This document shows, piece after piece, positions 46,899 through 58,400 of a DNA stretch of 64,000 bases. Location: contig NC_091120.1 in assembly GCF_040183065.1 (NCBI RefSeq), positions 73,448,708-73,512,707 of the forward strand, written 5' to 3'. A program made the position numbers and the translations under genes. The stretch's first letter is position 1; the number at the start of each line of letters is the position of its first letter. This stretch comes from Periplaneta americana. Lineage: Eukaryota; Arthropoda; Insecta; Blattodea; Blattidae. The notes under the pieces are model-generated. The model ran no database searches and was not told the origin of the DNA. It saw only the letters and a list, made by a program, of their open reading frames with translations.

Positions 46899-47283
46899 CA
46901 GTAGTGGCAAAAAAAAAAAACCGGACCGACCCTTGTAGCTGATTTCAGAGCCTTGTTCACAGTGACAGCACGATAAACTGGTAATTAAGACTTTCGTGGT
47001 TCGAGTCCTGCCTGGGAAGGAAACTTTTTTTGTTTCTTATTCAAATTTATTCCCAATACTTTTCAATTGCAGCGATATTTTACAACTTAATTAACTGATT
47101 ATTCCCAGAACATGAATTTTACCAGCTTATTTTCTAATTGCTTTCGAAATGGGCTACACCAGCAGTCGAAACTACAATTTCAATAGATTACTTGCTATCT
47201 TGTGAATGCGGGCATGGCATGCGTAGTGGCTCATTTTGGGGACTTTGATTATTCTGTCGGTCCGGGTTTTTTTGGCACTACTG
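46899..47283. mobile_element. TA-flanked MITE nested in the pogo relic
   Basis: The ends CAGTAGTGGCAAAAAAA and (right, inward) CAGTAGTGCCAAAAAAA continue to inverted CCGGACCGAC. TA flanks both sides. A box-B-like GTGGTTCGAGTCC lies inside. 385 bp. Confidence 0.75.
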
Positions 47284-47804
47284 TACATTCATCAGTTCAT
47301 AATTATTGTAATACAGTAATACATAATAGCATAAAAAATACTAAAAGTTTTTGTAACCTTAATGGTGGCCATATCACATGAAGAGCAGTGTAGCCAATGT
47401 CGCAACTATGATGTAGCGTTTGATTTGAGTGTAAGAACATTTAATTTGCGTTTTGCAGAATCCATTGTGCAACAGCAGTGCTTAGCAGTAATAGCCATGA
47501 TACTATCTGTCACTCGAATGAAACGTTTACGCGCTATAGGAACAGAGAATTTCACATTTTCCTATTTAGACTTATCCAACACCCCTTCAAAACGAGCGAG
47601 TTCAAGTGTTAAATTGAAAGGTATCGTCTCTGCACATTTTTGCAAGACCCTAGTGACAGCTTACCTGATCTACTCCAAGGACATGGGATTTTCTGTTTTT
47701 TCACGCGTGAACACTGTAAAGAGTAAACACAATATGTGGCATGTGCGATCCACGAAAACCACTCACATCTTTGGCTGACTTTTCCCTTTCGAATCAGTGA
47801 CTAC

Positions 47805-47809
<5 letters not shown>

Positions 47810-47858
<49 letters not shown>
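47810..47858. repeat. Poly(T) run of ~49 bases
   Basis: An uninterrupted T tract inside the pogo relic; possibly the tail of a lost minus-strand retroposon or microsatellite growth. Confidence 0.9.
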
Positions 47859-47861
<3 letters not shown>

Positions 47862-48239
47862 TAGCCCCAAAAGTGCCATTGTTTTGGTATTGCCAGTTAT
47901 TTGGGTGCTAGATACGGGGGATTTTACTGCAGTAACTTATTAATTATTCAGATTTTTGCACACAAGAATAATGTGGAGGTAAATAAACGCTTGATATTAT
48001 TGTGGAATGTGTTACGCAATCATCTTACCTAATGAGATTTGTTGTCTTAATGCTGCGATTTGTTCAGAGTCAGCTGTGCTTCAACACAGATGCCGATCTC
48101 CACAGTTTCAAGTGTTTCTGTTCATTGTTTATGTTCAGTACATGTTTATATGCTTAGACACGTACAGGAGAAATATCTTTGTAGGGTTACTAAAGAACTA
48201 GACAAGTCTTGGCATTATTTTCATGCGATATGATACAGG

Positions 48240-49035
48240 CAGTGGTGGCTCGTGAGCTTTCACATTGGGTATGCACACATGTATTATCTTTTTTACAAAA
48301 TTATCATAACTAATGATTGTAGTACATATCTTTACATCAGGTGTCGGTAAATAAGTTAGTAATTAATATTAGAGGAGAAAAATCCACTCCAGCACTGGGG
48401 ATCGAACCTGGTTCTACGTACCAAGCGCTCTCACTATTGAGCTATGCCGAAGTCCAATCCACAGCACCGGATCGAACTTATTAGAGGAAAAAAATAATCT
48501 TTAGTAAATTCTTCTAGCAACAGTGCATATTTCTGTACAGATTACTGTGCATATTACTGTGGAATCCTGGCCACCAAGTCACTCAACTGACTGTGCTCCT
48601 TGTATAATGGCAGTTGACTTAATAAAATGTCAACATACATGCCCAACTTAGAGTCAGGCCACAAAGGGAAAACACTGGAGGAGAGGAGTTCGATCAGGTG
48701 CTTTGGATTGGACTTCAGCATAGCTCAATGGTGAGAGCGCTTGATACGTAGAACCAAGGACCCATGTTTGATCCCTAGCTCCGGAGTGGATTTTTCTCCT
48801 CTAATATTAATTGTTACCATAACAGATGTATTCTGTAGGACGAATAAAATAATAATCCTTAGTAAAGTCGGTAAATAAAGTTCATCCTCCTGTCCTTCTT
48901 CTCAGCTAAAATGTCTATCACCTGTTCATTGAAACTTTTCATACTTCTCACTAGTTCCTTCTCAATCAACAACATGGCAAATGCACTTAAACGTTTTGAG
49001 GATTGGCCAGTTTTTCTGGGCATGTCTTCAATTGT
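48240..49035 (-). pseudogene. hAT transposase C-terminal relic
   Basis: The minus strand at 48883-49035 reads EDMPRKTGQSSKRLSAFAML, LIEKELVRSMKSFNEQVIDI and LAEKKDRRMNFIYR, matching the C-terminal dimerisation end of ZMYM1-like hAT proteins (LS.LAM.SIE...V...F...I..FA..K.RR). The plus-strand left tip CAGTGGTGGCTCGTGAG is a hAT-style end. The palindromic repeat at 48358-48866 splits it. The rest of the transposase is absent. Confidence 0.55.
48358..48866. repeat. Palindromic repeat with tRNA-like inverted ends, inserted in the hAT relic
   Basis: The left arm (48361-48480, minus sense) and right arm (about 48690-48810, plus sense) carry the same tRNA-like unit (AGCTCAATGGTGAGAGCGC, then GTTTGATCCC) ending in TGGATTTTTCTCC. 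The right half is longer and matches, inverted, the body at 52.3 kb. GTCGGTAAATAA(A)GTT flanks both sides (48343-48357 and 48867-48882), a target duplication of about 15 bp. Confidence 0.75.
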
Positions 49036-49499
49036 TAAAAATTAAATGCATCGATTATGTGAGTATTTCTCTCTTAAATTGTCCAGGGAACAGTGGGATG
49101 CGTCCATAACTCTGTTGCGTTTATTATATGCCTAAATACGGTAATTTTTATGGCTTCCCGGTATCATCATTTTCTTGTATTTATCATTTTTGTCCCCTGT
49201 TCCCTTAAAAAATGATGGATCGAGGTTTCAGTGTACTGTATGTTAAAACTGCAGTCTGGTTTCAATTTTTTAAATAGGCATCTCATAGGCACCCATATGA
49301 CTGGGTCACTATGATACCCCTTGTGAAGGTTACTGAGGCTAAGGTATCGATGTCACCTTGTATTGAATTTGGTCTGTCAGATTTTTAATTATTAGCTGAA
49401 TGTAGGTCAGTGGGGTGACTTTGATCTCCTTAAATTTCTGCTGAATAAATGGAAGATTTTATTTAAAATGAAGATAGGAAGTATAATACTATATACATA

Positions 49500-49624
49500 T
49501 AAACTTTAAACTCTGCATACTAAGAAGAAGACAGAAAATAGAGAAGATTCTCCAATGCTGGGTTTACAGTGAAGGACCCGCCCTAAGGCAGAAGAATGAA
49601 TGAATGAATGAATGAATGAATGAA
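49500..49624 (+). repeat. LINE 3' end with (TGAA)n tail, same family as 41456-42420
   Basis: The sequence reads AAGACAGAAAATAGAGAAG, CAGTGAAGGACCCGCCC, AAGGCAGAAGAATGAATGA. The encoded KKTENRED matches the KRKAENRQD end of the 41.5 kb LINE. Confidence 0.6.
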
Positions 49625-50884
49625 GCTCTGCTTATACATATTATGTGACTACCCTGGGCTAAGCAAACAGAATCAGTCCTGTAAGAATAACAATATTGAA
49701 CATTAAATATCTGCAAATATTAGTGGACAATAAATTAATGGAAACAAACTTGGAAAATATAATTTTCTACAGCATTAAATATAAATTGCCCTTTGTCTAT
49801 TAATTTTAAGCTTATTACTACCAGTTCCTGGTTGCTGCACTCCTACATTACTACAGCATAATAGTATACATCAGATTTCCTTTCTCCTCACATGAACTTC
49901 ACTAACACAAAGATTCCTATTTGATATCAGGAGAGGTGTGAAATTATAGAATTAATTTTTTGTATTTGTAGCAAAAATGTTTTTAAAAATAGCACTTACA
50001 GTATTAATTATTTGAAGAAAAATCATTTATTAGCTGAAACCTGTTTGCTATTTAATGTATTTGAGAGGAGTAAATGGATATGATATATAGCGTAAATGGT
50101 AATGAACATGCCTTATTGTTGCAATGTTCAGTTAAATAACACTATAGTTTCAGTTATTTGCCGAAAAAGAAAGAGACAAACCAACAAACACTGCAAAGAA
50201 GAAAAAAAAAGGCTAAACTAGTGCATAGATACTTCCCTTCATACTCCACTTATACACCAACTGTTTACAGCTCTTCCTCAGTCATACCAACATAACTTCG
50301 GTGGCATTACGAAACATATGCTAGTGTACACTCGAATTTTTTTATCATATGCCTTGCATATACGAATCTCTGACAGGTTAAGTTAGGTTTGTTTAGGCTT
50401 TTGGTATGCCTTGTGTATACGAATCTGTGATTGTAAGTTGAAATTTCTTTATTATAAAGATACGTACTGGTAATTATTAATAATAAAAACATTTTGAAGT
50501 TAAATTTAACAATCTGTCACATAAAATGCTTAATCTGTACATAAAATTTAATTTTTCAGATGCATTTCAGTTCAGGTGATTAGTTCAAATTACAAACAAA
50601 GTTCACTATTTGCAACATTTGCGAACGTGTTGCAAGCTTATGTGTGTTTTTTTATTATTATTACATTCTGGTTTAAAATAAGAACTTCTATATTTTGTAA
50701 TGTATATATGATATTGTATTAGAAGAGGAAGTAAAAAAACTATGTCGGAGAAAATGTTTTATATCCTTGAATAAAATAACTAGTATCTGTACATCATTTT
50801 TCTTTTTCTTTTTTATCTCTCATTATGAAGTACCTTAGCACACAAGAATTGACTTTGAATCTAGTCTGATTACATAGTTGTTTT
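49625..50884. other. AT-rich intergenic stretch
   Basis: No recognisable exon or element. Confidence 0.5.
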
Positions 50885-51020
50885 TTTTTTTCAGTTTTTT
50901 CTCAAACTGTAAGACAAATGTCAGATAATCATATGATGAACTCTCAGATTCACTATTACCAATCCAATCTATCCTAGATAATCACAAAGTTGATATAACG
51001 TCATTCATTATATTAACTAA
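50885..51020 (+). repeat. Diverged SINE body
   Basis: CTCAAACTGTAAGACAAATG, TCAGATAATC, ACCAATCCAATC and GTTGATATAACGTC follow the order of the main SINE family here, but the tRNA head is missing. Confidence 0.45.
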
Positions 51021-51813
51021 TAAGTACAGACTCTCACAAAATATTTCATTTTGATTGACCAAGATTTGAACCTGAAGCTACAGAACAGTAAGCTAACATT
51101 TTATTTCCTACTTTAAAGAGTGTGAAGTTGCCTAATCAGACAAGACAAAATAGTCTTGTGCTGTAAAGTTGGATAAAGTTGGTGCTTGGGTGTAAATGTT
51201 ACTCTTGGATCCAGGAGCTTGCAAGGTGGAAATAAATTATGCGTCTGGGAAACATATTTTTAAAGAAAGACAAAAAGGCTCTTTTATTTCTAATTACTTA
51301 GAAATAATGAATTTTGTAATCCTAATTCTTCTGAAAAATTAAAGCATTCTACTTAAAAAAAATCGAGAGAGCCTCCTCCTACATCCTTGGCTATTGACAA
51401 GGTTTTTAATATACACATTTCACTAATAATAGCAAAGTCAAACTCTTATCGTTCACATAATCACACAACTTTGTTTCTCCTGTTTGTCAGTAAAAACTTC
51501 TGCAATCACTATTCATTTATTGAAGGCACACTTTCTTCTTATGATAGTCATAGTCACAGCTTTCAACCATTCGTATTTTTTTTCTGCTGCCCGATTGTCG
51601 TTTTCTTCATCATATGCAATAATTTTTAGTTTTTTCTTTGTTATGAAGGAACGAGAAGGTGGGAACTTGATGGACATCCTGCACAAAGGATATATAGTAT
51701 TTAGTAACTCTTGGCTAACTACATGACCTTCCAATATGTTTCACACATACTGATTTTCAGTGATACTACATTTTTTAAGTGTTCAGATTATTCACCCATA
51801 CGGTAAATTTCTA
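51021..51813. other. AT-rich intergenic stretch
   Basis: Short ORFs on both strands at 51390-51730 have no recognisable domain. Confidence 0.45.
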
Positions 51814-51865
51814 ATTCATCCATTCCTAGTTTTCTGCCCAAGGGTAGGGTCCTTCACTGCACTTG
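51814..51865 (-). repeat. LINE 3' end fragment
   Basis: The minus strand reads GCAGTGAAGGACCCTACCC, TTGGGCAGAAAACTAGGAAT, the same terminal sequence as at 49556 and 41456. Confidence 0.5.
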
Positions 51866-52263
51866 TATATAAATTTTAAGTTATGTGTAATTGTTTTAGT
51901 GAAATTTGTTACAGCTATTTGTTACATTAAAGAGACATTATCAGGTGCATATTAAGAGGAGACCTTGACTCTGAAACTCCCTAATTAAAAAAGAATAAAG
52001 AATTTATTAATAATTTTTGTAACATTTCGAGGTTAAATCAACTTTTGTAGATGTACGATATTTCCGTATGTAATGACAATCTTGTTTTAATGTTTTCCTG
52101 TTTGTTTTGCATACTTTCTTTTTCTATGCAATTACATTATTAAATATTAATTTATGTAATTAAGTTATATCAAAGACTTTGATTGCTTAGGTCCTCTTGA
52201 CTAATTACATTCAATAATCTGTTCCTTCTCGTGTTCAGTCCCACATATCAAAGCAAAATTTGA

Positions 52264-53045
52264 CGTTTAATATTTTAGGAGAAAAATTCGCTCCGGTGCC
52301 GGGGATCGAACCCGGGTCCTTGGTTCTACATATCAAGCGCTCTGACCACTGAGCTACGTCGAACTCAATCCACAGCACCAGATCGAACTTTCCTCCGATG
52401 TTTCCCCTTGTGGCCTGACTCCAAGTTAGGCATATATATTTTGACGTGTATCCAATGTCAACTGCCATTATACTAGGAGTGCACTCAACTGAGTGACTTG
52501 CTGGCCGGGAATCCGCAGTTATTATGCACTGCTAGCTAAGAGAATATTATAGATATATTAATTTGTCCTACAGAATTTATCTGTAATATTGACACTTAAT
52601 ATTTTAGGAGAAAAATTTGCTCCTGCGCTGGGGATTGAACCCGGGTCCTTGGTTCTACATACCAAGTGCTCTGACCACTGAGCTACGCCGAATTCAATCC
52701 ACAGCATCGGATCGAACTTTTCTCCTTCGATGTTTCCCTTTGTGGCCTGACTCCAAGTTAGACATACATATTTTGACGTGTATCCAATGTCAACTGCCAT
52801 TATACTAGGAGCGCACTCAATTGAGTGACTTGCTGGCCGAGAATCCGCAGTTGTTATGCACTGCTAGCTAAGAGAATATTATAGATATATTAATTTGTGG
52901 CTCGGTGGTCAGAATGCTTGGTACATAGAACCAAGGACCCGGGTTCGATCCCCGGTGCCGGAGCGAATTTTTCTCCTAAAATATTAAGTGTCAATATTAC
53001 AGATAAATTGTGTCGGACAAATTAATATATCTATAATATAATAAT
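52264..53045. repeat. Tandem-plus-inverted array of tRNA-like palindromic repeat units
   Basis: Two ~329 bp units in tandem (52269-52597 and 52598-52899), then a short inverted arm (52899-53045). Each unit opens with AATATTTTAGGAGAAAAATT and a minus-sense tRNA-like sequence. Read on the minus strand that sequence gives TTCGACGTAGCTCAGTGGTC (box A), TGTAGAACCAAGGACC and GGGTTCGATCCCC (perfect box B), with plausible D, anticodon and T arms and a wobble-rich acceptor stem. AAAATTTGA flanks the block (52255-52263 and 53046-53054). Confidence 0.8.
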
Positions 53046-53054
53046 AAAATTTGA

Positions 53055-53741
53055 TGTGTCTAGGAGCAGAGGAATATGTTCCATATGAATAAATAGGTGT
53101 ATATTGTAATATAGGGTTGCAAGGGATAGTGAAGTATATTCCATAACCTCTCCTACTTAGATTCCATCCTCACCTTCGCGTGGTGCAGCCTGTTTTTAAC
53201 AGACTAGGCTCTGAGGACTGAGTCACAGCGGTATAAATATTCCATCAAAAATGGAGGAAATAAATATTAACTTCAAAGTGATCTGTTCAAAATAGACAAT
53301 GACTCCCTCAAAAGTTGGTAAGCGGCACACTTTTTTATTTTTCACTTTAGATGGAGGGGTCAAAGAGAGAGAAATGTTTAGAAAGAATGAAAATTAGTTT
53401 TAGAGGTGATTGCTATTCGAAAACTTTACTAGTTTTCGAGTTATGGCAAGTTAAAGGAGCGTTTTTGCCTGGCAGACTTGCGTATGCAGAGAGACTAAAC
53501 TTTTGTCTGTCAGAACTGCGAATTCATAGAAATGATTGATCACAATGATTTAAATTTTGTTTTCAAAATGTTTCCATTGATTAAAATTTTCGAGTTAATC
53601 GTGAGTTTTTCAATTTAATTAAAATATTTATATTACATAAATAACATATATGCTCATTAAACACTAGTATGATATACTTTGAAATTCAGAAAAATGAAAA
53701 CAGTGTCATAGTAGTCGTTATATTTATTATTGGTATTAGTC

Positions 53742-53777
<36 letters not shown>

Positions 53778-55370
53778 GTGAACTGAAGCTGCCTGTTTAA
53801 TTTTCCTGACCTGGCACAAGAGCCATTCCACTTCAAACCTCTCTATTTCCAATTTGTTTTTTTTTGGGCACGTTTAATTCTAAAATAAATTTGATCTGTG
53901 TATATTTTTTTCTAGAAATCTAATTTCGGTAGATATTAAGTTACGAAATTTTCGAAAAATCGTTTGTACCAATTCCTTGCATCCATATTCTACATATCAG
54001 GATTTGTTATTCTACATATCAGGATTTGTGGCTTGTGTCCTTTCACTGAACCCCTCAATTTCAGAAGAGACATATGTTTAAGTTATTGACAATATAAACG
54101 AACATGCTGAGTATTTACTAATTATATAAAATATGCTTATTTAAATGCATGTGAGAACATTGTGTTTTTCATTAAATTATTATTGCTGAATTCCACCAAC
54201 AAGTTACGTAATTTCTGGCATGAACAAAATGCCACCACTGGATACTGCTTATATCTGCCAGCAGCCATGAATGCACCAGCGTTCTTGAGTGCAAGAGACG
54301 TTAGCCCAACAGTGTTGATGACAGCTGCTGTATATCCTCAGCAGTAATTTCCTTTTCGAATGTATTGTTATCCAAGTGACACATCTCCTCCTTTCCCAAT
54401 GTAATCTACATGAAGTACACTGCCAAGAAGAAAATTTAAGTTTTGTATGACACCATTGAGATACCACCTTAAAATTTGGACTGAGTAGCTAGAAGACATG
54501 ATAAAAAAAAACCTTCAGTTATGTCATGTTGTATATCAAATGAAAGCCCTAAGTTTATGGTGGTTAGCAATTTATGGGGTTTTTGGGCAATTTCAAAAAA
54601 GTCATTATCATAAAAATGGGTTGTTGGAATTAAAAAAAATAATATTTAAAAATTATTATCTTATGGTATGGTATAAATATACAAGAAACTAATGAATTCC
54701 ATGTTGTCACATACCAAAATAAATTCTTCAGTGGTTGATTTGATGTGGAATGACCCTAAAAGGTAAATTTGATTTGAAGTTACATTTATAACATTTAACC
54801 AACCAGTATTCAAATGTAAAGATTTTCAGTTGCTATATTTGTATTACTCCTTATAATTCAAAGTTACAGAATCTTCATTTAGATGTACGTACAATTTAAT
54901 ATTTCATTTTGATCCCTTGTAAAAAGTTTCAATCTATGTAACTTCCTTGTGATTTCCAGGTATCTAAACGTGTTTAATTTTTCATTGTTCTATACTATAT
55001 TTTAGGAGTATTTGAATTTATTGAATATGTGCATTAAGTGAGGTTAGTATAAGAAAATGAAATGTGTAAGGAACAGATTTCTGTATGACCAATGAATGTT
55101 GTCATACTCATTCCATTTTTTAATTATAAATGATACGCATTTTTCGTGACAATGGATGAATGGAATTGTGGAAAACAAAGTCAACCTTTAATGCTTGCAC
55201 TGTGGAGATAAATGACGGAAGTTTTTGGAACTCTTTTTTTATTTTCAATATCAGAGAATGTTGATAGCTAATGTGACTCCTGCATATTATGATATTCTCA
55301 CAGGGACATAATTAACAGAATTATTTCAACACATTTAAAGAAAAGCACATTTATGCAATGCTGAATATTC
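53055..55370. other. AT-rich intergenic stretch, (TTA)n at about 53745-53776
   Basis: ORFs at 53351-53539 and 54162-54470 show no family resemblance. Nothing else supported. Confidence 0.45.
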
Positions 55371-55376
55371 TTTATT
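55371..55376 (-). promoter_or_regulatory. Candidate poly(A) signal of LAP3
   Basis: AATAAA on the minus strand about 125 bp beyond the LAP3 stop codon. Confidence 0.55.
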
Positions 55377-55499
55377 ATTTGATCATTTTATACCAACCCC
55401 TGATTTCAGTTACAAAATATAATTTTCTACATTTATGGCATAGATACGGCAGTATGACTTCACATGAAAGTCTTTTGGTATTAGTTCGCAATAGTAAGA

Positions 55500-58400
55500 C
55501 TAACAACTCTTTGACCCTTCTTCAAGATTAGAAATAAACTCTATCAGTGTTCGTGCTGGGCGTCCTGTCATTCCTTTAGACAAGTATGGCAACTTGTTTG
55601 ATGTCGACATTACACCTGCAATGTCCATATGAATCCAGTTTCCACTTGGAATGAATTCCTGAGAAAAAGAGATAAGCTTAGAATTACACGACATAGCATC
55701 AGTACTCCGTGTATAAAATAGTGAGTAAAGAAAAATATCCTGTTAAGAAAGTGTGATGATTTTATACTATACTAAGTCATACCTTAAGAAAAGCAGCTGC
55801 AGTACATGACCCTGCACCAGCGACTTTGGAAACATTAAGCAAGTCTGCTGATTGAGTATCTGAAAACAGTTCAAGAAAGATTTGTATTAAATTATGTGTC
55901 TTAAAAGTGGACAGGAATTAAAAGAAATAAGTTTCCATATCTGACTTATTTTGTTGGAGTAATTTAAGTTACTTATTTGATATTGATTTAATTTCCTTTG
56001 GTTTATTTTATTGAGATTATGAATTTGTGTATTAATAGTTACAGCAAGAGAATCTATTTTTCGTTATGGTTATTATGAGAATGTATTATATAACAAAATT
56101 GCTTCTTCTGCTTTTTAGTTTATTGTTGTTTAGTAGGTTATTTTACGACGCTCTATCAACATCTTAGGTTATTTAGCCTCTGAATGAGATGATGGTAATA
56201 ATGTCGGTGAAATGAGTCTGGGGTACAGCACCGATAGTTACCCAGCATTTGCTCATATTGGATTGAGGAAAAACTCCGGAAAAAACCTCAATCAGGTAAC
56301 TCGCTCCGACCAGGATTCGATCCCGGGCCACCTCGTTTCGCGGCCAGGCTTGCTAGCCATTACTTCACAGTTGTGGACTTTTTAGTTTATACATCGTATT
56401 ATATTGAAATATAGATTTTAAAATATTCGAGTAACTTTCACTGAATTCTGAAATTAAAATTCGCAAATAATTATTACAAAATTGAAACTTAATCACTCTG
56501 CAACTAGGAAATATTTAATACAATGCTATGCTTCAAAATGCCTCCCATTCATTATGTAGTGAAATTCGAAAATATGTATATAATAGAATTTAAACCACTC
56601 GTACACATCCAATTATGTGAAAACTGCTATTATCATCCTAATATTGAAACAGAATAAAGATAATAAAGATTGCATATCATACAGATACAGATGCAGATGG
56701 TAGAGGGGCAGAGAAGGCCTGATGACCTTATCTCTACCAGGTTAAATAAATACTACTAAATACAGATGAGTTTCACTAACATCTTGTCTTTCAAAACTCC
56801 TAGAACTCATAGTGAATCCCAGAATGGTCTAGTACCTCTAATAAAACCACTTTATAAGCTCATACCAATTTGGATTCCAATCAGCGCACATTACAACTGA
56901 TACTCTACTCTATTTCACGGAACACATTTATGAGGTTTTAAGAACAATAAAATAATAGTACCAGTCATGATTGACTTTGAAGCAGCTTTTCATAATGTCC
57001 CTTCTTCTTCCTCAGTTTAGACTGCTAGCAAAGCGCTTAGGCATTAATGGCCCATTGTAAGCCGCATACATCAGAAATCAACTGAGGAGACCACAGTAGG
57101 TGACAAGCTTCATGATGCTACTAGATTTTATTTGATAATGCCCCACTAATTGTACAAGTACATGAGCGCAGCTCTGGATCAGCAGACAACTGTGCCTTCC
57201 ACCTGAGCTATGCAGGTGGCTTTAACAGATAATGAAGATGAATAAAGAGATGAGAAGAAAAATTGCACTTCTGTCTGATTACCTATTTATTGAAATGTCA
57301 GGCATATTATTTATGTTAATTTAGTTTTAATTATATGTATTAAAATAGCAGAGAATTTGATGAACCTTATAAAACAGTATGTTTAATTATATTAATACAT
57401 ACCAGTCATGGCCTTAGTGTAATGTTGCCACAGTGGCATTCTCCAAACCCTGTCTCCCGTTAATGCACCTGCTTGTTGCAGCTTTTGGAAAAGTGGTGTA
57501 GAATTACTATACACACCAGCAGCTGCAGACCCAAGTGCAATTCGTATAGCACCTGTAACATGATTATCATTTTCAAGTCATCCGTCAACAACTCTTCATT
57601 TCTCGAAATATGTAATGTTTTTTTAACTGTGAAGAAAGTTATAAACATGTTAAAAAACAATGTCGCAATATAAGTGTATACCCTTCTTTATAATTTATTA
57701 ATGAAATATTTGTAATTTTAATATTAGGAAAGTAAAGAACATTTCTTTCTTTCTTTCTTTCGTTTAACAACTCCCGTTTAGGTTCATTTATATGACCCAT
57801 CCCACACGGGCCTTACAGGGCTGCGACATTTTTTTTTTATTGTCAGGAGAGGAATTAATCTATTGGGTCACATACATACTTTTTTGACCACACAAGGACA
57901 TGGAGGGCCTCCTCAGATGTGGGATCAGTGCAATGCCAGGGCCACCTCTGATACAACACAAACATTTAAGACATTACACACCATTTACTCACATATATGA
58001 AAGGATTAAGGGAAGGATCACTATCCTTGGCCGGACTTTCAAGAGTTACAATCCCAGCATTTGCCTGAAAATGACTGACGAAACCATGAAAAATCTCAGG
58101 ATTGCCAGTCCCTGGGATCGAACACACTACCACTTTGCTAGCCCACTCGGTCAAAGTAAAGATCATACAAAATATACAGATCATTTTGTACAGTTCAATG
58201 AGTGTCAAATTTTTCATCTGAACAAAAACTATACTGCTAAATTCTTGTGAGAGGGAGGTAGAGACTGAATTTCAAATTATACGGCACCAAATTTTTTAAG
58301 CGAAAACTCAATAGGGTGATCGTTACCCACTGCACTTGACTTTCACGATACAGTAAAATCTCAATATAACTCTGTTAAGGACGAGACGAAAATCATGCTA

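Larger units (their letters stand above)
46699..47929 (-). mobile_element. Pogo/Tigger-like transposon relic
   Basis: The ends CAGTAGAATTCCTCGTATC (left) and CAGTAAAATCCCCCGTATC (right, inward) pair; the left flank is TA, the right flank CA. On the minus strand at 47465 an ATG opens MDSAKRKLNVLTLKSNATS and stop, matching the N-terminus of CENP-B-like pogo transposases. The rest of the transposase is gone. Confidence 0.6.
46200..49238. mobile_element. Outer pogo/Tigger-like element relic, about 3 kb with its nested insertions
   Basis: The left end CAGTGCAACCTCGATGCATC and right end (inward) CAGTACACTGAAACCTCGAT with CCATCATT resemble Tigger-type ends, each next to TA. Phrases near the right end (ACCGGGAAGCCATAAAAATT on the minus strand) fit the same family. 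At least four later insertions lie inside. That the two tips belong to one copy is inference. Confidence 0.45.

Noticed and set aside
47362-47778. 138 aa open frame between SLU7 and LAP3
   Set aside because: It is antisense to a pogo-like relic whose own minus-strand start (MDSAKRKLNVLTLK) is recognisable.
52899-52965. Functional tRNA gene (box A and perfect box B)
   Set aside because: The acceptor 5' side is cut off, and the sequence is one arm of a repeated palindrome with two inverted mates nearby.
57900-58250. 116 aa open frame in a LAP3 intron
   Set aside because: It overlaps a SINE-like repeat with minus-strand tRNA boxes, and shows no protein family motif.
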